This document shows positions 7,913-16,287 of a stretch of 49,228 nt of DNA, one piece after another. Under the pieces are notes generated by a model. The model was not told the DNA's origin and did not search any database. It was given only the letters and a program-made list of their open reading frames with translations. Where the stretch lies: NCBI GenBank assembly GCA_900553885.1, contig USFD01000011.1, positions 1 to 49,228 on the forward strand, given 5' to 3'. The stretch comes from an uncultured Ruminococcus sp. GTDB taxonomy: Bacteria; Bacillota; Clostridia; Lachnospirales; Lachnospiraceae. The position numbers and the translations under genes were made by a program. Every line of letters starts with the position of its first letter. Position 1 is the stretch's first letter.

Positions 7913-8461
7913 TTATTCATCCAGAATCATCAGCACCATCTGCGCCGTTTCCAGCATGTTTGTTCCGCTTTCCATACTGCTTTTCTGCAGATACCGATGC
8001 GCCTCCGCTTCCGACATATGGTTTCTCTCCATCAGAAGCGCTTTGGCCTGGTCAATCACAGCCTTTTCCTCCGTGCTTCGTTTCCGCGCAGATTCCCGGC
8101 GTTTCCGGCGTTTTCTTTCTATCGTCTGGATCATCATTTCCAGTGTATTGACCAGATCATGCACTTTAACAGGCGAGGGAAGCCCCACTACGCCGGGCGG
8201 CAGATCATTCATCCATTTGTCCGGCGCCGCGGTAAGCAGCATCTCAAACTGCTCCGGAAGCAGTTCCCGCAGCTCCGTGTACTGCATATCCTGCATTTTA
8301 TAACTGCAGACAACAATGCCTTCCCCCAATGTATCGGCATACTGGAGCGCTTTTGCTCCGGTCAGGCAGACTGCAGATACATCCATGCCTGCCCGGACCA
8401 GAATATTGCGTATGTTCACTGCATTCTCGCGTTTTGAAAACACGACAATAATATTGATCAA
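7913..8461 (-). CDS. ANTAR-domain antitermination regulator (NasT/EutV-like)
   Basis: The N-terminal 115 residues have a response-regulator-like fold (MINIIVVFSKRENA...). The position of the phosphoacceptor aspartate is occupied by Ser53 in VVCSYKM, so this is a pseudo-receiver, although the later SPVKV lysine is kept. The C-terminal 55 residues are an ANTAR domain (AVIDQAKALLMERNHMSEAE and downstream helices), an RNA-binding module that in characterised relatives disrupts terminators by binding paired hexaloop hairpins. It follows glnA in the same operon, the usual clostridial arrangement, and a candidate target hairpin lies in the glnA leader. The regulation is inferred from family knowledge and that hairpin. 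Confidence 0.85.
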   Translation of the reverse strand: MINIIVVFSKRENAVNIRNILVRAGMDVSAVCLTGAKALQYADTLGEGIVVCSYKMQDMQYTELRELLPEQFEMLLTAAPDKWMNDLPPGVVGLPSPVKVHDLVNTLEMMIQTIERKRRKRRESARKRSTEEKAVIDQAKALLMERNHMSEAEAHRYLQKSSMESGTNMLETAQMVLMILDE

Positions 8462-8510
8462 ATCTGCCTTTCACCTCCTGCTGTCCGCTGTCTGCTCTGT
8501 TTCTTTCCCG

Positions 8511-8530
8511 GCCGGCGCAGCTGCCGGCCC
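8511..8530 (-). other. Intercistronic hairpin between glnA and the ANTAR gene
   Basis: GGCCGGC and GCCGGCC form a seven-base GC-only stem around a six-base loop in the gap after glnA. No T-run follows on the minus strand, so it is more likely an RNA stability or partial-pausing element than a terminator. Confidence 0.4.
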
Positions 8531-8573
8531 GCCTTTTCGGTTCTTTCCAGGAATTCTGTCATAGAAATAACAA

Positions 8574-9905
8574 TTATACCCGCTGAAGATAATTGGCAAT
8601 TTCCCAGTCCGTCACCTGCATGGAATAATCCTGGTACTCCTGCCGTCTCGCACGGATAATCTTCTCCGCAAGATCCTTCCCCAGCACCTGCTGTATGAAC
8701 TCATCCTTTTCCAGCTCCTCCACCGCTTCTTCCAATGTCCGCGGCAGTTCGTCAATCTTCAGCTCCTCCCGCTGCAGACGGGTCATTTTCTGAATATCCC
8801 TGTCAATGCTGTCCCGGGGTTCAATTTTATTTCTGATTCCGTCCAGTCCCGCCATCAGAAGCACTGCCAGGGCCAGATACGGATTTGCCGTGGAATCCGG
8901 ACTTCTCAGTTCGATCCTGGTATTTTCCCCTCTTCCCGATGGAACACGGATAAGCGGCCCTCTTGTCTTTGCCGACCATCCGATATAAACCGGAGCATCA
9001 TAACCGGGTACGAATCTTTTATACGAATTTACAGTGGGATTTGTAATGCATGTGATTGCCTTTATGTGCTTCATCAGCCCGCCGATAAAATAGTATCCTT
9101 CTTTGCTCAGTCCGTTTTTGTCATCCACACTCTGGAAAGCATTGACTCCATTTCTGCTCAGAGACAGGTTAATATGCATCCCGGATCCGTATGTCTCGGT
9201 TTTTGGCTTCGGCATAAATGTAGCATGCAGGCCGTGACGTTTGGCAATCGTCTTTACCACCATCTTAAACGTCATCAGATTGTCTGCCGTTACCAGGGCT
9301 TCGTCATACCGGAAATCGATCTCATGCTGAGCAGGCGCAATTTCGTGGTGGGAAGCCGTAATCTCGAATCCCATATCTTCCAGGGTCAGAATCATATCCC
9401 TTCTGGCATTCTCTCCCAGATCAAGGGGACCCACGTCAAAATATCCGGCTTTTTCATGGGTAAGTGTGGTCGGCAGTCCGTCATCGTCTGTGTGGAACAG
9501 GAAAAATTCGCACTCCGGCCCCACGTTCATGGTATACCCTTCCTCCGCCGCCTGGGCAATAGCCTTTTTCAGGACATACCTTGGATCAACTTCATACGGT
9601 GTTCCGTCCGGACGGTAAACGTCACAGATCAGACGGGCCACTTTTCCCTGCTGAGGTCTCCACGGAAATATTTCAAAAGTCCTGGGATCCGGATACAGAT
9701 ACATGTCTGAATCCTCCTCACAGGAAAGTCCCTCTACAGAGGAAACATCAAACATGCAGCGGTTGTCCAGTGCCTTCTCCAGCTGGCTTACTGTCACAGC
9801 CATGTTTTTCATCATGCCGAAAATGTCTGTAAACTGCAGGCGGATGAAGGCTACATCTTCTTCCTCCACAAGCTGCAGGATATCCTCTCTTGTGTAATTA
9901 TGCAT
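8574..9905 (-). CDS. glnA: Glutamine synthetase type I
   Basis: GlnA forms glutamine from glutamate, ammonia and ATP in the cytoplasm and is the entry point of ammonia assimilation. The sequence is full length for the GSI-alpha class (443 residues). It shows MKNMAVT and EGLSCEEDSDMYLYPD near the N-terminus, NVGPECEFFLF and HHEIAPAQHEIDFRYD in the catalytic core (metal and glutamate ligands), KPKTETYGSGMHINLSL, and PSGRGENTRIELRSPD for nucleotide and glutamate binding. The start at MHNYTRED is chosen because AAGGAGG lies just upstream; an earlier in-frame ATG would place that site inside the gene. It leads an operon with the ANTAR regulator and dapF, behind a consensus promoter and a leader hairpin. 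Confidence 0.96.
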   Translation of the reverse strand: MHNYTREDILQLVEEEDVAFIRLQFTDIFGMMKNMAVTVSQLEKALDNRCMFDVSSVEGLSCEEDSDMYLYPDPRTFEIFPWRPQQGKVARLICDVYRPDGTPYEVDPRYVLKKAIAQAAEEGYTMNVGPECEFFLFHTDDDGLPTTLTHEKAGYFDVGPLDLGENARRDMILTLEDMGFEITASHHEIAPAQHEIDFRYDEALVTADNLMTFKMVVKTIAKRHGLHATFMPKPKTETYGSGMHINLSLSRNGVNAFQSVDDKNGLSKEGYYFIGGLMKHIKAITCITNPTVNSYKRFVPGYDAPVYIGWSAKTRGPLIRVPSGRGENTRIELRSPDSTANPYLALAVLLMAGLDGIRNKIEPRDSIDRDIQKMTRLQREELKIDELPRTLEEAVEELEKDEFIQQVLGKDLAEKIIRARRQEYQDYSMQVTDWEIANYLQRV

Positions 9906-9945
9906 AAATGAAACCTCCTTTTTCATTTTGCTCCTGTTAAGACAA

Positions 9946-9977
9946 AAGGGCGTTCTCCACCTATGGGAAACGCCCTT
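9946..9977 (-). promoter_or_regulatory. Leader hairpin of glnA: candidate ANTAR target overlapping an attenuator
   Basis: On the minus strand AAGGGCGTT pairs perfectly with AACGCCCTT and is followed by TTGTCTT, a weak intrinsic terminator. The top can fold further: two C-G pairs close a six-base loop ATAGGT (9959-9964), with A at loop position 1 and G at position 4, the hallmark of known ANTAR-binding hairpins. It lies between the consensus promoter and glnA, whose operon encodes an ANTAR protein. Known targets use two hairpins; only one is clear here. It could alternatively be just the amylosucrase-like gene's terminator. Confidence 0.55.
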
Positions 9978-9991
9978 GTTTCATTTTTTTC

Positions 9992-10020
9992 ATTATATCC
10001 GCTGTCAGCGCGGTTGTCAA
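9992..10020 (-). promoter_or_regulatory. Consensus promoter of the glnA operon
   Basis: Minus-strand TTGACA (10015-10020) and TATAAT (9992-9997) are both perfect and separated by 17 bases. The box begins 15 bases beyond the stop codon of the preceding gene and transcription would start just before the leader hairpin. Confidence 0.85.
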
Positions 10021-10034
10021 ACGTAATTCCGGCT

Positions 10035-12140
10035 TCAAGCCTTCTTCAGCCACAGGAAACTCCAGGAAGGAAGCATTGTGCTGCAGATCTCCTCTGTCCC
10101 GCCTGTCACCAGATTCTGATACTGACGCACCTCCGGCATCCAGATTTCCTTATCCTGATCGCTGAAGTTAAATACCGCGTGAAGTTCTTCCCCTTCTGCC
10201 TTTCTTACAATCCAGAGAATGGATGTATCACTGTAATCCTTTGTATACACTTCTGCATCCGTACTGAATACAGGCTCGTTTCTGCGGATCTCCTCCAGAC
10301 TGCTCAGCGCATGGAACAGACGGCCCTGAACGGTGTTCTTATCTTCAATATTCTCTACCAGATCCCAGTTGAATTTTCCTCTGTGGATATAGCGGGAATC
10401 CGGAGCCTTCTCCGGATCATCCTTGTAAGTATAGTCATTCACCTGTCCCACTTCATCTCCGCTGTAAAGCATAGGAATTCCGGACTGCGTGAACATATAG
10501 GCATGCAGCATTACATCTTTCCTGATTGCATTGGCCATCTTCTCCTCATTCTGCTCGAATCCGGCGCTTTCTATTCCGCACATGGAAGCGGTGGTGCCGC
10601 AGAATCTGGCATCGCCTGTCACAGGATCCTCATTATAAAGTTCACCGCGGCTGACGCTGCCTTCTGTTTTGCCCTGGAAGTAATCATTCAGATACTTCTT
10701 ATGCGGAACCTCTTTCATTCCCCATCCGGCAAGTGTATCATAGTCAAGCCCCCAGCCGATATCATCGTGGCATCTCAGATAATTGAGGAACGTATACTCC
10801 CGCGGAAGAGAGCACACAATATCCATCTGTTTTCTCAGAAGACGGACATCTCTTGTGGCAACTGTATTCCACGTTGTGGCCATTGTAGTCACATTGTAGA
10901 GCATATGACACTCCGGCTTCTCCACTGTTCCGAAGTACGGCGCCACTTTATCCGGCTCCATAACTACTTCGCCCAGGAGCACAATACCCGGACACACAAT
11001 CTCGCCGATCATGCGCATCATACGGACAATTGTATGTACCTGCTTCAGATTACGGCAGTTTGTGCCCAGTTCTTTCCAGATATATGGAACCGCATCAATT
11101 CTGATAATATCCATTCCCTGATTCGCCAGGTAAAGGAAATTATACATCATCTCATTAAACACCCGGGGATTTCTGTAGTTCAGATCCCACTGATACGGGT
11201 AAAATGTTGTCATTACATAATGCCCCAGCTCCGGCAGATAGGTGAAATTTCCCGGCGCCGTTGTGGGGAATACCTGCGGAACTGTCTTTTCGTATTCCTG
11301 CGGAATGGACGGATCCGCATAGAAGAAGTACCGGCTCATGTATTCGCCGTCTCCCTGCCGTGCCTTTACAGCCCACTCATGGTCTTCCGAGGTATGATTC
11401 ATAACAAAATCCATGCAGAGACTGATGCCTCTGTCATGACATTTCTCCGCCAGTTCAGCCAGATCATCCATTGTGCCAAGCTCCGGCTTTACTTTGCGGA
11501 AATCTGCCACCGCGTATCCTCCGTCCGAGCGTCCCTTCGGAGAATCCAGGAAAGGCATCAGGTGAATATAATTTACATTGCATTTTTCAAGATAGGGGAG
11601 TTTCTCCTGCACACCTTTGATATTTCCTGCAAAATTATCAATATACATCATCATACCGAGCATATCCCGTCTGCGGTACCACTCTCCCGCCGCTTCACGC
11701 TCAGCATCCAGTTTCTTCAGCTTTTCATTCCGTGCGTCATAATAGCGCTTCATCTGGCCGCACAGCTCGGCAAACATATCGTCATTATCATACAGCTCCA
11801 TGTATAGCCAGCGCAGCTCGTCATGATGGCGTCCCAGACGCTCCGCAAATACCCGGTCATTCTGTTCTTTCTCTGCTTCGGCTTTCTTCTTTTCTTCTTC
11901 CGCCTTCTTTGCGGCTGCCTCCGCTTCGGCTTTTTTCTTCTCCTCTTCCGCCTTCTTTGCGGCTGCCTCCGCTTCGGCTTTTTTCTTCTCTTCTTCTGCT
12001 TTCTTTAAAGCCGCTGCAGCTTCTCCGGACTGCTTTGTATCATGAATCGTTTCTTTTTTCTGTGTCTGCTGTTTACCTGCGGCTACCTTCGCAGTTGCCG
12101 CGGCCAGTTTTTTTCTTGCAGCTCTTGATTTCTTTGCCAT
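10035..12140 (-). CDS. Amylosucrase-like GH13 sucrose-active enzyme with charged N-terminal coil
   Basis: Residues about 160-620 form a GH13 barrel closest in pattern to amylosucrases. Region I is DFVMNH, region II RIDAVPYIWK (nucleophile Asp349), region III LLGEVV (acid/base Glu391) and region IV YLRCHDDIGWG (Asp459). TTMATTWNTVATRDV also follows the amylosucrase pattern. It would split sucrose, releasing fructose and either building glucan or hydrolysing, in the cytoplasm. Residues 1-95 are unusual: a basic start, then about three 16-residue repeats of KKAEEEKKKAEAEAAA, predicted coiled coil, with no signal peptide. It lies 78 bases after the GH36 alpha-galactosidase, consistent with using sucrose freed from raffinose. 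Which activity it has cannot be read from sequence. Confidence 0.8.
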   Translation of the reverse strand: MAKKSRAARKKLAAATAKVAAGKQQTQKKETIHDTKQSGEAAAALKKAEEEKKKAEAEAAAKKAEEEKKKAEAEAAAKKAEEEKKKAEAEKEQNDRVFAERLGRHHDELRWLYMELYDNDDMFAELCGQMKRYYDARNEKLKKLDAEREAAGEWYRRRDMLGMMMYIDNFAGNIKGVQEKLPYLEKCNVNYIHLMPFLDSPKGRSDGGYAVADFRKVKPELGTMDDLAELAEKCHDRGISLCMDFVMNHTSEDHEWAVKARQGDGEYMSRYFFYADPSIPQEYEKTVPQVFPTTAPGNFTYLPELGHYVMTTFYPYQWDLNYRNPRVFNEMMYNFLYLANQGMDIIRIDAVPYIWKELGTNCRNLKQVHTIVRMMRMIGEIVCPGIVLLGEVVMEPDKVAPYFGTVEKPECHMLYNVTTMATTWNTVATRDVRLLRKQMDIVCSLPREYTFLNYLRCHDDIGWGLDYDTLAGWGMKEVPHKKYLNDYFQGKTEGSVSRGELYNEDPVTGDARFCGTTASMCGIESAGFEQNEEKMANAIRKDVMLHAYMFTQSGIPMLYSGDEVGQVNDYTYKDDPEKAPDSRYIHRGKFNWDLVENIEDKNTVQGRLFHALSSLEEIRRNEPVFSTDAEVYTKDYSDTSILWIVRKAEGEELHAVFNFSDQDKEIWMPEVRQYQNLVTGGTEEICSTMLPSWSFLWLKKA
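11871..12005 (-). repeat. 48-base tandem repeat encoding a KKAEEEKKKAEAEAAA coil
   Basis: Just under three copies of a 48-base unit encode the charged repeat at residues 46-90 of the amylosucrase-like protein. The DNA copies are nearly identical, so copy number may vary by slippage in steps of 16 residues without breaking the frame. Confidence 0.8.
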
Positions 12141-12171
12141 GGCTCAACAATCTCCTGTCTGTATTATTTAT

Positions 12172-12209
12172 GCGGTCCGCAGATCAGATACCCCTGAGCT
12201 GCGAACCGC
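12172..12209 (-). other. Intercistronic stem-loop between GH36 and GH13 genes
   Basis: A 16-base arm (12172-12187) pairs with 12194-12209 with two mismatches around a six-base loop, inside the 78-base gap between the alpha-galactosidase and the amylosucrase-like gene. No T-run follows on the minus strand, so it probably protects or processes the mRNA rather than ending it. Confidence 0.5.
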
Positions 12210-12218
12210 GGATCTTCC

Positions 12219-14402
12219 TTAATCTTCCTGCACAAAGTGCCACTGATATGCCTTATATTCTCCGTTCAGAACCGGTTTGGGAATCCCCGCCTCCCGGAGC
12301 GCAGTACTGTTATACAATCTTCCGCTCTCCGTTTCACGGTACATGGTATTTTCTTTCAGTCCTTTCACTTTAATATAATCCACCGTCATGTTTGCATGTT
12401 TTTTAATGCCGACAACCTGTACCAGTGCTTCCCGCTGATCTTCAGAGACAAACTCCCACGCCCCCTGATTATCTGTCTGCGGATTTGTCAGGCGGTAGTA
12501 AAGACCTCTCTGAATCAGTTCAGCATACTTCTTATATTCCGCAATCTGCTGCCGGATCTCCTCTTTTTCCTCTTCGCTGAGTTCATTCAGATTCAGTTCA
12601 TAACCAAATGTTCCCGCCATTGCAGTCACACCTCTGGTTTTCAGATCTGTAATCCTTCCAGTCTGATGATTGGGCGATGCGGACACATGGGATCCTACGC
12701 AGGAAGTAGGATAAATATACGATGTACCGTACTGAATCTCCAGACGGTCAATGGGATCCGTATTGTCACTGCACCAGATCTGAGGCGTATAGTAAAGCAT
12801 ACCTGCATCAAAACGTCCGCCGCCTCCGCTGCAGCCCTCGATAAGAATATCCGGATACCGTTTTACCAGCCGCTCAAGGAAATCATACAGTCCCAGAACA
12901 TAATCATACAGCACTCTTCCCTGGCTGTCAGCTGTGGCAGAATAGATATCTGCAAGGCTCCGGTTCATATCCCATTTTATATATTCAACATTCCCCTGAT
13001 CCAGAACACTGCAGATTTTCTCATAAATATAGTCCACCACTTCTTTTCTTGAAAAGTCAAGAACCAGCTGATGTCTGGAACGGTTCGGCCTGCGGCCCGG
13101 GATAACAAAAGCCCAGTCCGGATGCTCCCGGTAAAGGTCACTGTCTTCATTCACCATCTCAGGTTCAATCCAGATACCGAATTTCAGTCCCATGTCATTG
13201 ATCTTCCGGATCAGCTCGCCAAGAGAGCATCCCAGCTTCTCTTCATTTACAGTCCAGTCGCCCAGACCTCTGAGTTCACTGTCTCTTTTGCCAAACCAGC
13301 CATCGTCCATGACAAACATCTCCATACCCAGCTCAGCAGCCTGCCGCGCCAGTTCCAGAAGACTTTCACCAGTAAAGTCAAAATAGGAAGCCTCCCAGCT
13401 GTTCAGAAGAATCGGACGTACAATTTCCTTATACTTTCCTCTGCACAGATGCGTTCTCATACAACGGTGCAGGTTCTGGGAAAGCTTTGCCAGACCTTCT
13501 GATGAATAACTCAGGATCACTTCCGGAGACTGAAATTCCTCGCCCGCCTGCAGCGGATACGCAAACTGTTCCTCGCTGAGCCCCATCAGAAGTCTTGTCT
13601 GATAGTACTGGTCCTGTCCGGCCTCACTCTGAAATCCTCCACTGTATACAAAAACCATGGAATAGCAGCTTCCTGCATCTTCCGTAGCGTCATGCTCCGC
13701 CATAATCACTCCCGGGTTATACTGATGGCTTGAGGATCCTCTCAGACTCCCGATTTTTGCCAGGCCGTGTCCGACCGGCATTCTCTGATAATTTCTTTCC
13801 ATGGCATGACGTCCGTAGAACGTAATGAAATCATAGGAACCGCCAACCATATCCAGACAGGCAGGCGCCAGTTTTTTTACTGAAATGCGGCCGCTGCCTC
13901 CATTGATAATCCGTACGCTCCGGGTAATCACATTATATTCCGGCAGAACCCCATAGAGAAGAACCGCCTTCACTCCGGTCACCCGGTCTGCAAGAACCAC
14001 TTCCAGTGTCTGTGCCTCGTCTTCCCCCGCATATACAGCCGGAAGTCCTTCCAGAGAGTATTTTCCCGCACGGATACTGTGGCTTTCATAGCGGAAATCA
14101 CTGCAGTATGTCCGGTCCGTATTCTTAATAATGCATGCCGGTGTGCGGTAATCCCCGGTTCCCAGGGAAGGGAATTCCTGCGGGAGGGAATCCATAGAAT
14201 AAGTCTTGTCATTGCCCGCGTCATATGGATTGCCCGAAAATCCCCGGTCATAATATGTCAGAAGATAATCCATGCATCCGTCCGCGCGTTTCCCGTAATA
14301 CAGATGCAGCAGGAACCCATATCTGTCAATCTGCATCTGATAAGTCGTATTCCTTGTATTCAGCGTAATTGTTTTCTGTGCCTCGTCATATACTATGCTC
14401 AT
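12219..14402 (-). CDS. Alpha-galactosidase (GH36)
   Basis: This enzyme hydrolyses terminal alpha-1,6-galactose from raffinose-family oligosaccharides or melibiose. At 727 residues it has the normal size of bacterial GH36. The nucleophile is Asp478 in YIKWDMNRS and the acid/base Asp546 in IWCSDNTD, both in the classical arrangement; FVMDDGWFGKRD and IEGCSGGGGRFD are further family signatures. There is no signal peptide, so it is cytoplasmic and acts after transport. CAGGAGA precedes the ATG. It lies downstream of the solute-binding and permease genes and upstream of the amylosucrase-like gene on the same strand; a hairpin with T-rich tail separates it from the permeases and may tune expression between transporter and enzymes. 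Confidence 0.93.
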   Translation of the reverse strand: MSIVYDEAQKTITLNTRNTTYQMQIDRYGFLLHLYYGKRADGCMDYLLTYYDRGFSGNPYDAGNDKTYSMDSLPQEFPSLGTGDYRTPACIIKNTDRTYCSDFRYESHSIRAGKYSLEGLPAVYAGEDEAQTLEVVLADRVTGVKAVLLYGVLPEYNVITRSVRIINGGSGRISVKKLAPACLDMVGGSYDFITFYGRHAMERNYQRMPVGHGLAKIGSLRGSSSHQYNPGVIMAEHDATEDAGSCYSMVFVYSGGFQSEAGQDQYYQTRLLMGLSEEQFAYPLQAGEEFQSPEVILSYSSEGLAKLSQNLHRCMRTHLCRGKYKEIVRPILLNSWEASYFDFTGESLLELARQAAELGMEMFVMDDGWFGKRDSELRGLGDWTVNEEKLGCSLGELIRKINDMGLKFGIWIEPEMVNEDSDLYREHPDWAFVIPGRRPNRSRHQLVLDFSRKEVVDYIYEKICSVLDQGNVEYIKWDMNRSLADIYSATADSQGRVLYDYVLGLYDFLERLVKRYPDILIEGCSGGGGRFDAGMLYYTPQIWCSDNTDPIDRLEIQYGTSYIYPTSCVGSHVSASPNHQTGRITDLKTRGVTAMAGTFGYELNLNELSEEEKEEIRQQIAEYKKYAELIQRGLYYRLTNPQTDNQGAWEFVSEDQREALVQVVGIKKHANMTVDYIKVKGLKENTMYRETESGRLYNSTALREAGIPKPVLNGEYKAYQWHFVQED

Positions 14403-14479
14403 ATTCCAGTTTCTCCTGATCTTCAGATTATTTTATTCAAAGAGCACTGCCAGCAGGCTCTTTCCGATAAAGGAACAAA

Positions 14480-14520
14480 AGGCGGGTGAATGTACTTCAT
14501 TTCGCACATAACACCCGCCT
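14480..14520 (-). terminator. Terminator or attenuator between permease and GH36 genes
   Basis: Read on the minus strand, AGGCGGGTG (complement of 14512-14520) pairs perfectly with CACCCGCCT (14480-14488) and is followed by TTTTGTTCCTTT. It sits just after the last permease gene. As no convincing promoter follows before GH36, it probably allows partial readthrough. Confidence 0.6.
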
Positions 14521-14553
14521 CTTCAGGATACGCGGATGCGCACCCGGACATAT

Positions 14554-15396
14554 TTATTTCACAGCACCGTTTACAACTCCGTTGATAATCTGTTTCTGAC
14601 AGATCACATAGAAGATAATAATCGGTATCAGAGCCAGCAGATAGGAAGCAAACGCCAGATTGTAGTTTGTACCAAACTGAGTCTGGAATGTCAGCTGTGC
14701 CAGCGGCAGTGTATTCTGTCCGCTTCCAGCCATAATAACCAGAGGCGTCATGACGTCGTTCCATACTGCAAGGGCTGTAATAACAGCAACTGTCGCATGC
14801 ATGGGCTTCATAATCGGGAAGATAATCTTCCAGAATGTCCGCCATGTGCTGGCGCCGTCAACTCTTGCCGCTTCTTCAAGTGCGATCGGAATATTTACAA
14901 GATATCCCGTATACAGAAGTAAATTCATCGGCATATAGAATACCACATAAAGGAGGATAACACCAGCCCAATTTGCAAGATGCATCTCTGCGGTCTGTTT
15001 TGCCAGAGGCATCATAAGGATTGCAAACGGGACGAACATACCACTTACAATAAAGAGATAAATCACATTATATACTTTGCTGTGGCCTTTATTTCTTCCC
15101 ACGGCATATCCCATCAGAGAATGGAGCAGGATACACAGCACAACGGTAGAAATAGTCACCAGAAGGCTGTTCCCCAGGGAGCGCCAGAAGTCTGTCACTT
15201 CCATGGCCTGTGCAAAATTGCTGAGACTCCATGACTTCGGCAGGGAAAGGATTCCGGAAATACTTGTTGTCATTTCCGAGGGCTGCTTGAACGCGATAAC
15301 AATCGCCATATACAGCGGAAATGCTATGGTAAGCAGTCCGATAAACAGAAGGATCGTAATGGGCCAGTTTACTTTTGATTTCATTTTCTCATACAT
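14554..15396 (-). CDS. Sugar ABC transporter permease (MsmG-like)
   Basis: A 280-residue inner permease of the MalG/MsmG type with about six membrane helices. The cytoplasmic EAA loop, which docks the ATPase, is visible as EEAARVDGASTWRTFWKIIFP near residues 190-210. Its start codon shares one base with the stop of the preceding permease (TAATG), a sign of translational coupling, and GGAGGAA lies upstream. With the other permease and the solute-binding lipoprotein it forms a CUT1-type importer for oligosaccharides; the neighbouring GH36 gene points to raffinose, stachyose or melibiose. No ATPase is encoded here, so a shared MsmK-type ATPase elsewhere is likely. Confidence 0.9.
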   Translation of the reverse strand: MYEKMKSKVNWPITILLFIGLLTIAFPLYMAIVIAFKQPSEMTTSISGILSLPKSWSLSNFAQAMEVTDFWRSLGNSLLVTISTVVLCILLHSLMGYAVGRNKGHSKVYNVIYLFIVSGMFVPFAILMMPLAKQTAEMHLANWAGVILLYVVFYMPMNLLLYTGYLVNIPIALEEAARVDGASTWRTFWKIIFPIMKPMHATVAVITALAVWNDVMTPLVIMAGSGQNTLPLAQLTFQTQFGTNYNLAFASYLLALIPIIIFYVICQKQIINGVVNGAVK

Positions 15397-16268
15397 TATA
15401 ACTGTTCCTCCTTCTTACTTGATATGGACATCTGTGCCACGGAAATCACAACAATTACAATGAAGAATACAACCGCGTTGGCACTCTGATATCCGAAACT
15501 TCCGCCTTTCATACCATTGTTGTAAATCAGGTAGGAGATAGACTCTGTACTCTGTGCAGGACCTCCCTGTGTCATTGCCATGATCTGATCAAATACCATC
15601 AGGAAGTTCTTTACACAGAGAACCATATTGATGGTAAAGAACGGAATAATCAGCGGGAATGTCAGGTATCTGAACTTCTTCCAGCCTGTCGCGCCGTCCA
15701 GGTCGCCGGCCTCATATACATCTTCCGGCACCGTCTGAAGACCCGAGATGTAAATGATCGTATTCATCGCTATATTCTGCCATGCGCACACAACTACGAT
15801 AGCGATCCATGCCAGGCTTGTGCTGGAAAGCATACTGGAGCTTAATGTTTTGTTTCCGATCATCTTACCGAATTCCGGCAGAATGTAAGTAAAGATATAC
15901 TGGAAAATATAGCCTACAACCAGGGCGCCCAGTACGTTCGGTACAAAATAAGCCGCACGGAGGAAAGTTTTTCCTTTGATCTTGCTGTTCAGTCCCAGAG
16001 CAAGAATCAGGCTGATTACGTTGGTAACAATGGTTGCCGCAATCGCCAGTTTGATTGTGAACAGATAGGAGTTCCCGATTCTGGGATCCGTAAACAGATC
16101 CATGTAGTTGCGGAATCCGACCCAGTCATAATTTCCGAATCCTTTAAAGTTTGTAAAACTGTAAATCACACCGCGGATCAGCGGTATTGTGTTAAAGCAG
16201 ACAAACAGTGCCAGGATCGGTATTGTGATCAGCATATAGGTCCGCTTGCTGCTGTTTCCTTTTTTCAT
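15396..16268 (-). CDS. Sugar ABC transporter permease (MsmF-like)
   Basis: A 290-residue permease of the MalF/MsmF type with six predicted membrane helices. The EAA loop reads YEAGDLDGATGWKKFRYLTFP around residues 180-200, contacting the ATPase. The N-terminus starts with a short basic segment (MKKGNSSKRTY) before the first helix. It lies 19 bases after the solute-binding protein gene and overlaps the second permease gene by one base, so the three importer genes are one translational unit. Substrate is inferred from the alpha-galactosidase and sucrose-active enzyme downstream. Confidence 0.9.
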   Translation of the reverse strand: MKKGNSSKRTYMLITIPILALFVCFNTIPLIRGVIYSFTNFKGFGNYDWVGFRNYMDLFTDPRIGNSYLFTIKLAIAATIVTNVISLILALGLNSKIKGKTFLRAAYFVPNVLGALVVGYIFQYIFTYILPEFGKMIGNKTLSSSMLSSTSLAWIAIVVVCAWQNIAMNTIIYISGLQTVPEDVYEAGDLDGATGWKKFRYLTFPLIIPFFTINMVLCVKNFLMVFDQIMAMTQGGPAQSTESISYLIYNNGMKGGSFGYQSANAVVFFIVIVVISVAQMSISSKKEEQL

Positions 16269-16287
16269 AATCTACCCCGCTCCTTTC

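Noticed and set aside
9963..11807. Long open frame of 614 codons on the plus strand
   Set aside because: It is antisense to the amylosucrase-like gene, has no domain resemblance, and its composition (His, Ile, Cys rich) is typical of a mirror frame.
11871..12005. Regular 48-base repeats as a CRISPR array
   Set aside because: The copies are directly adjacent with no spacers and code for a charged coil in frame.
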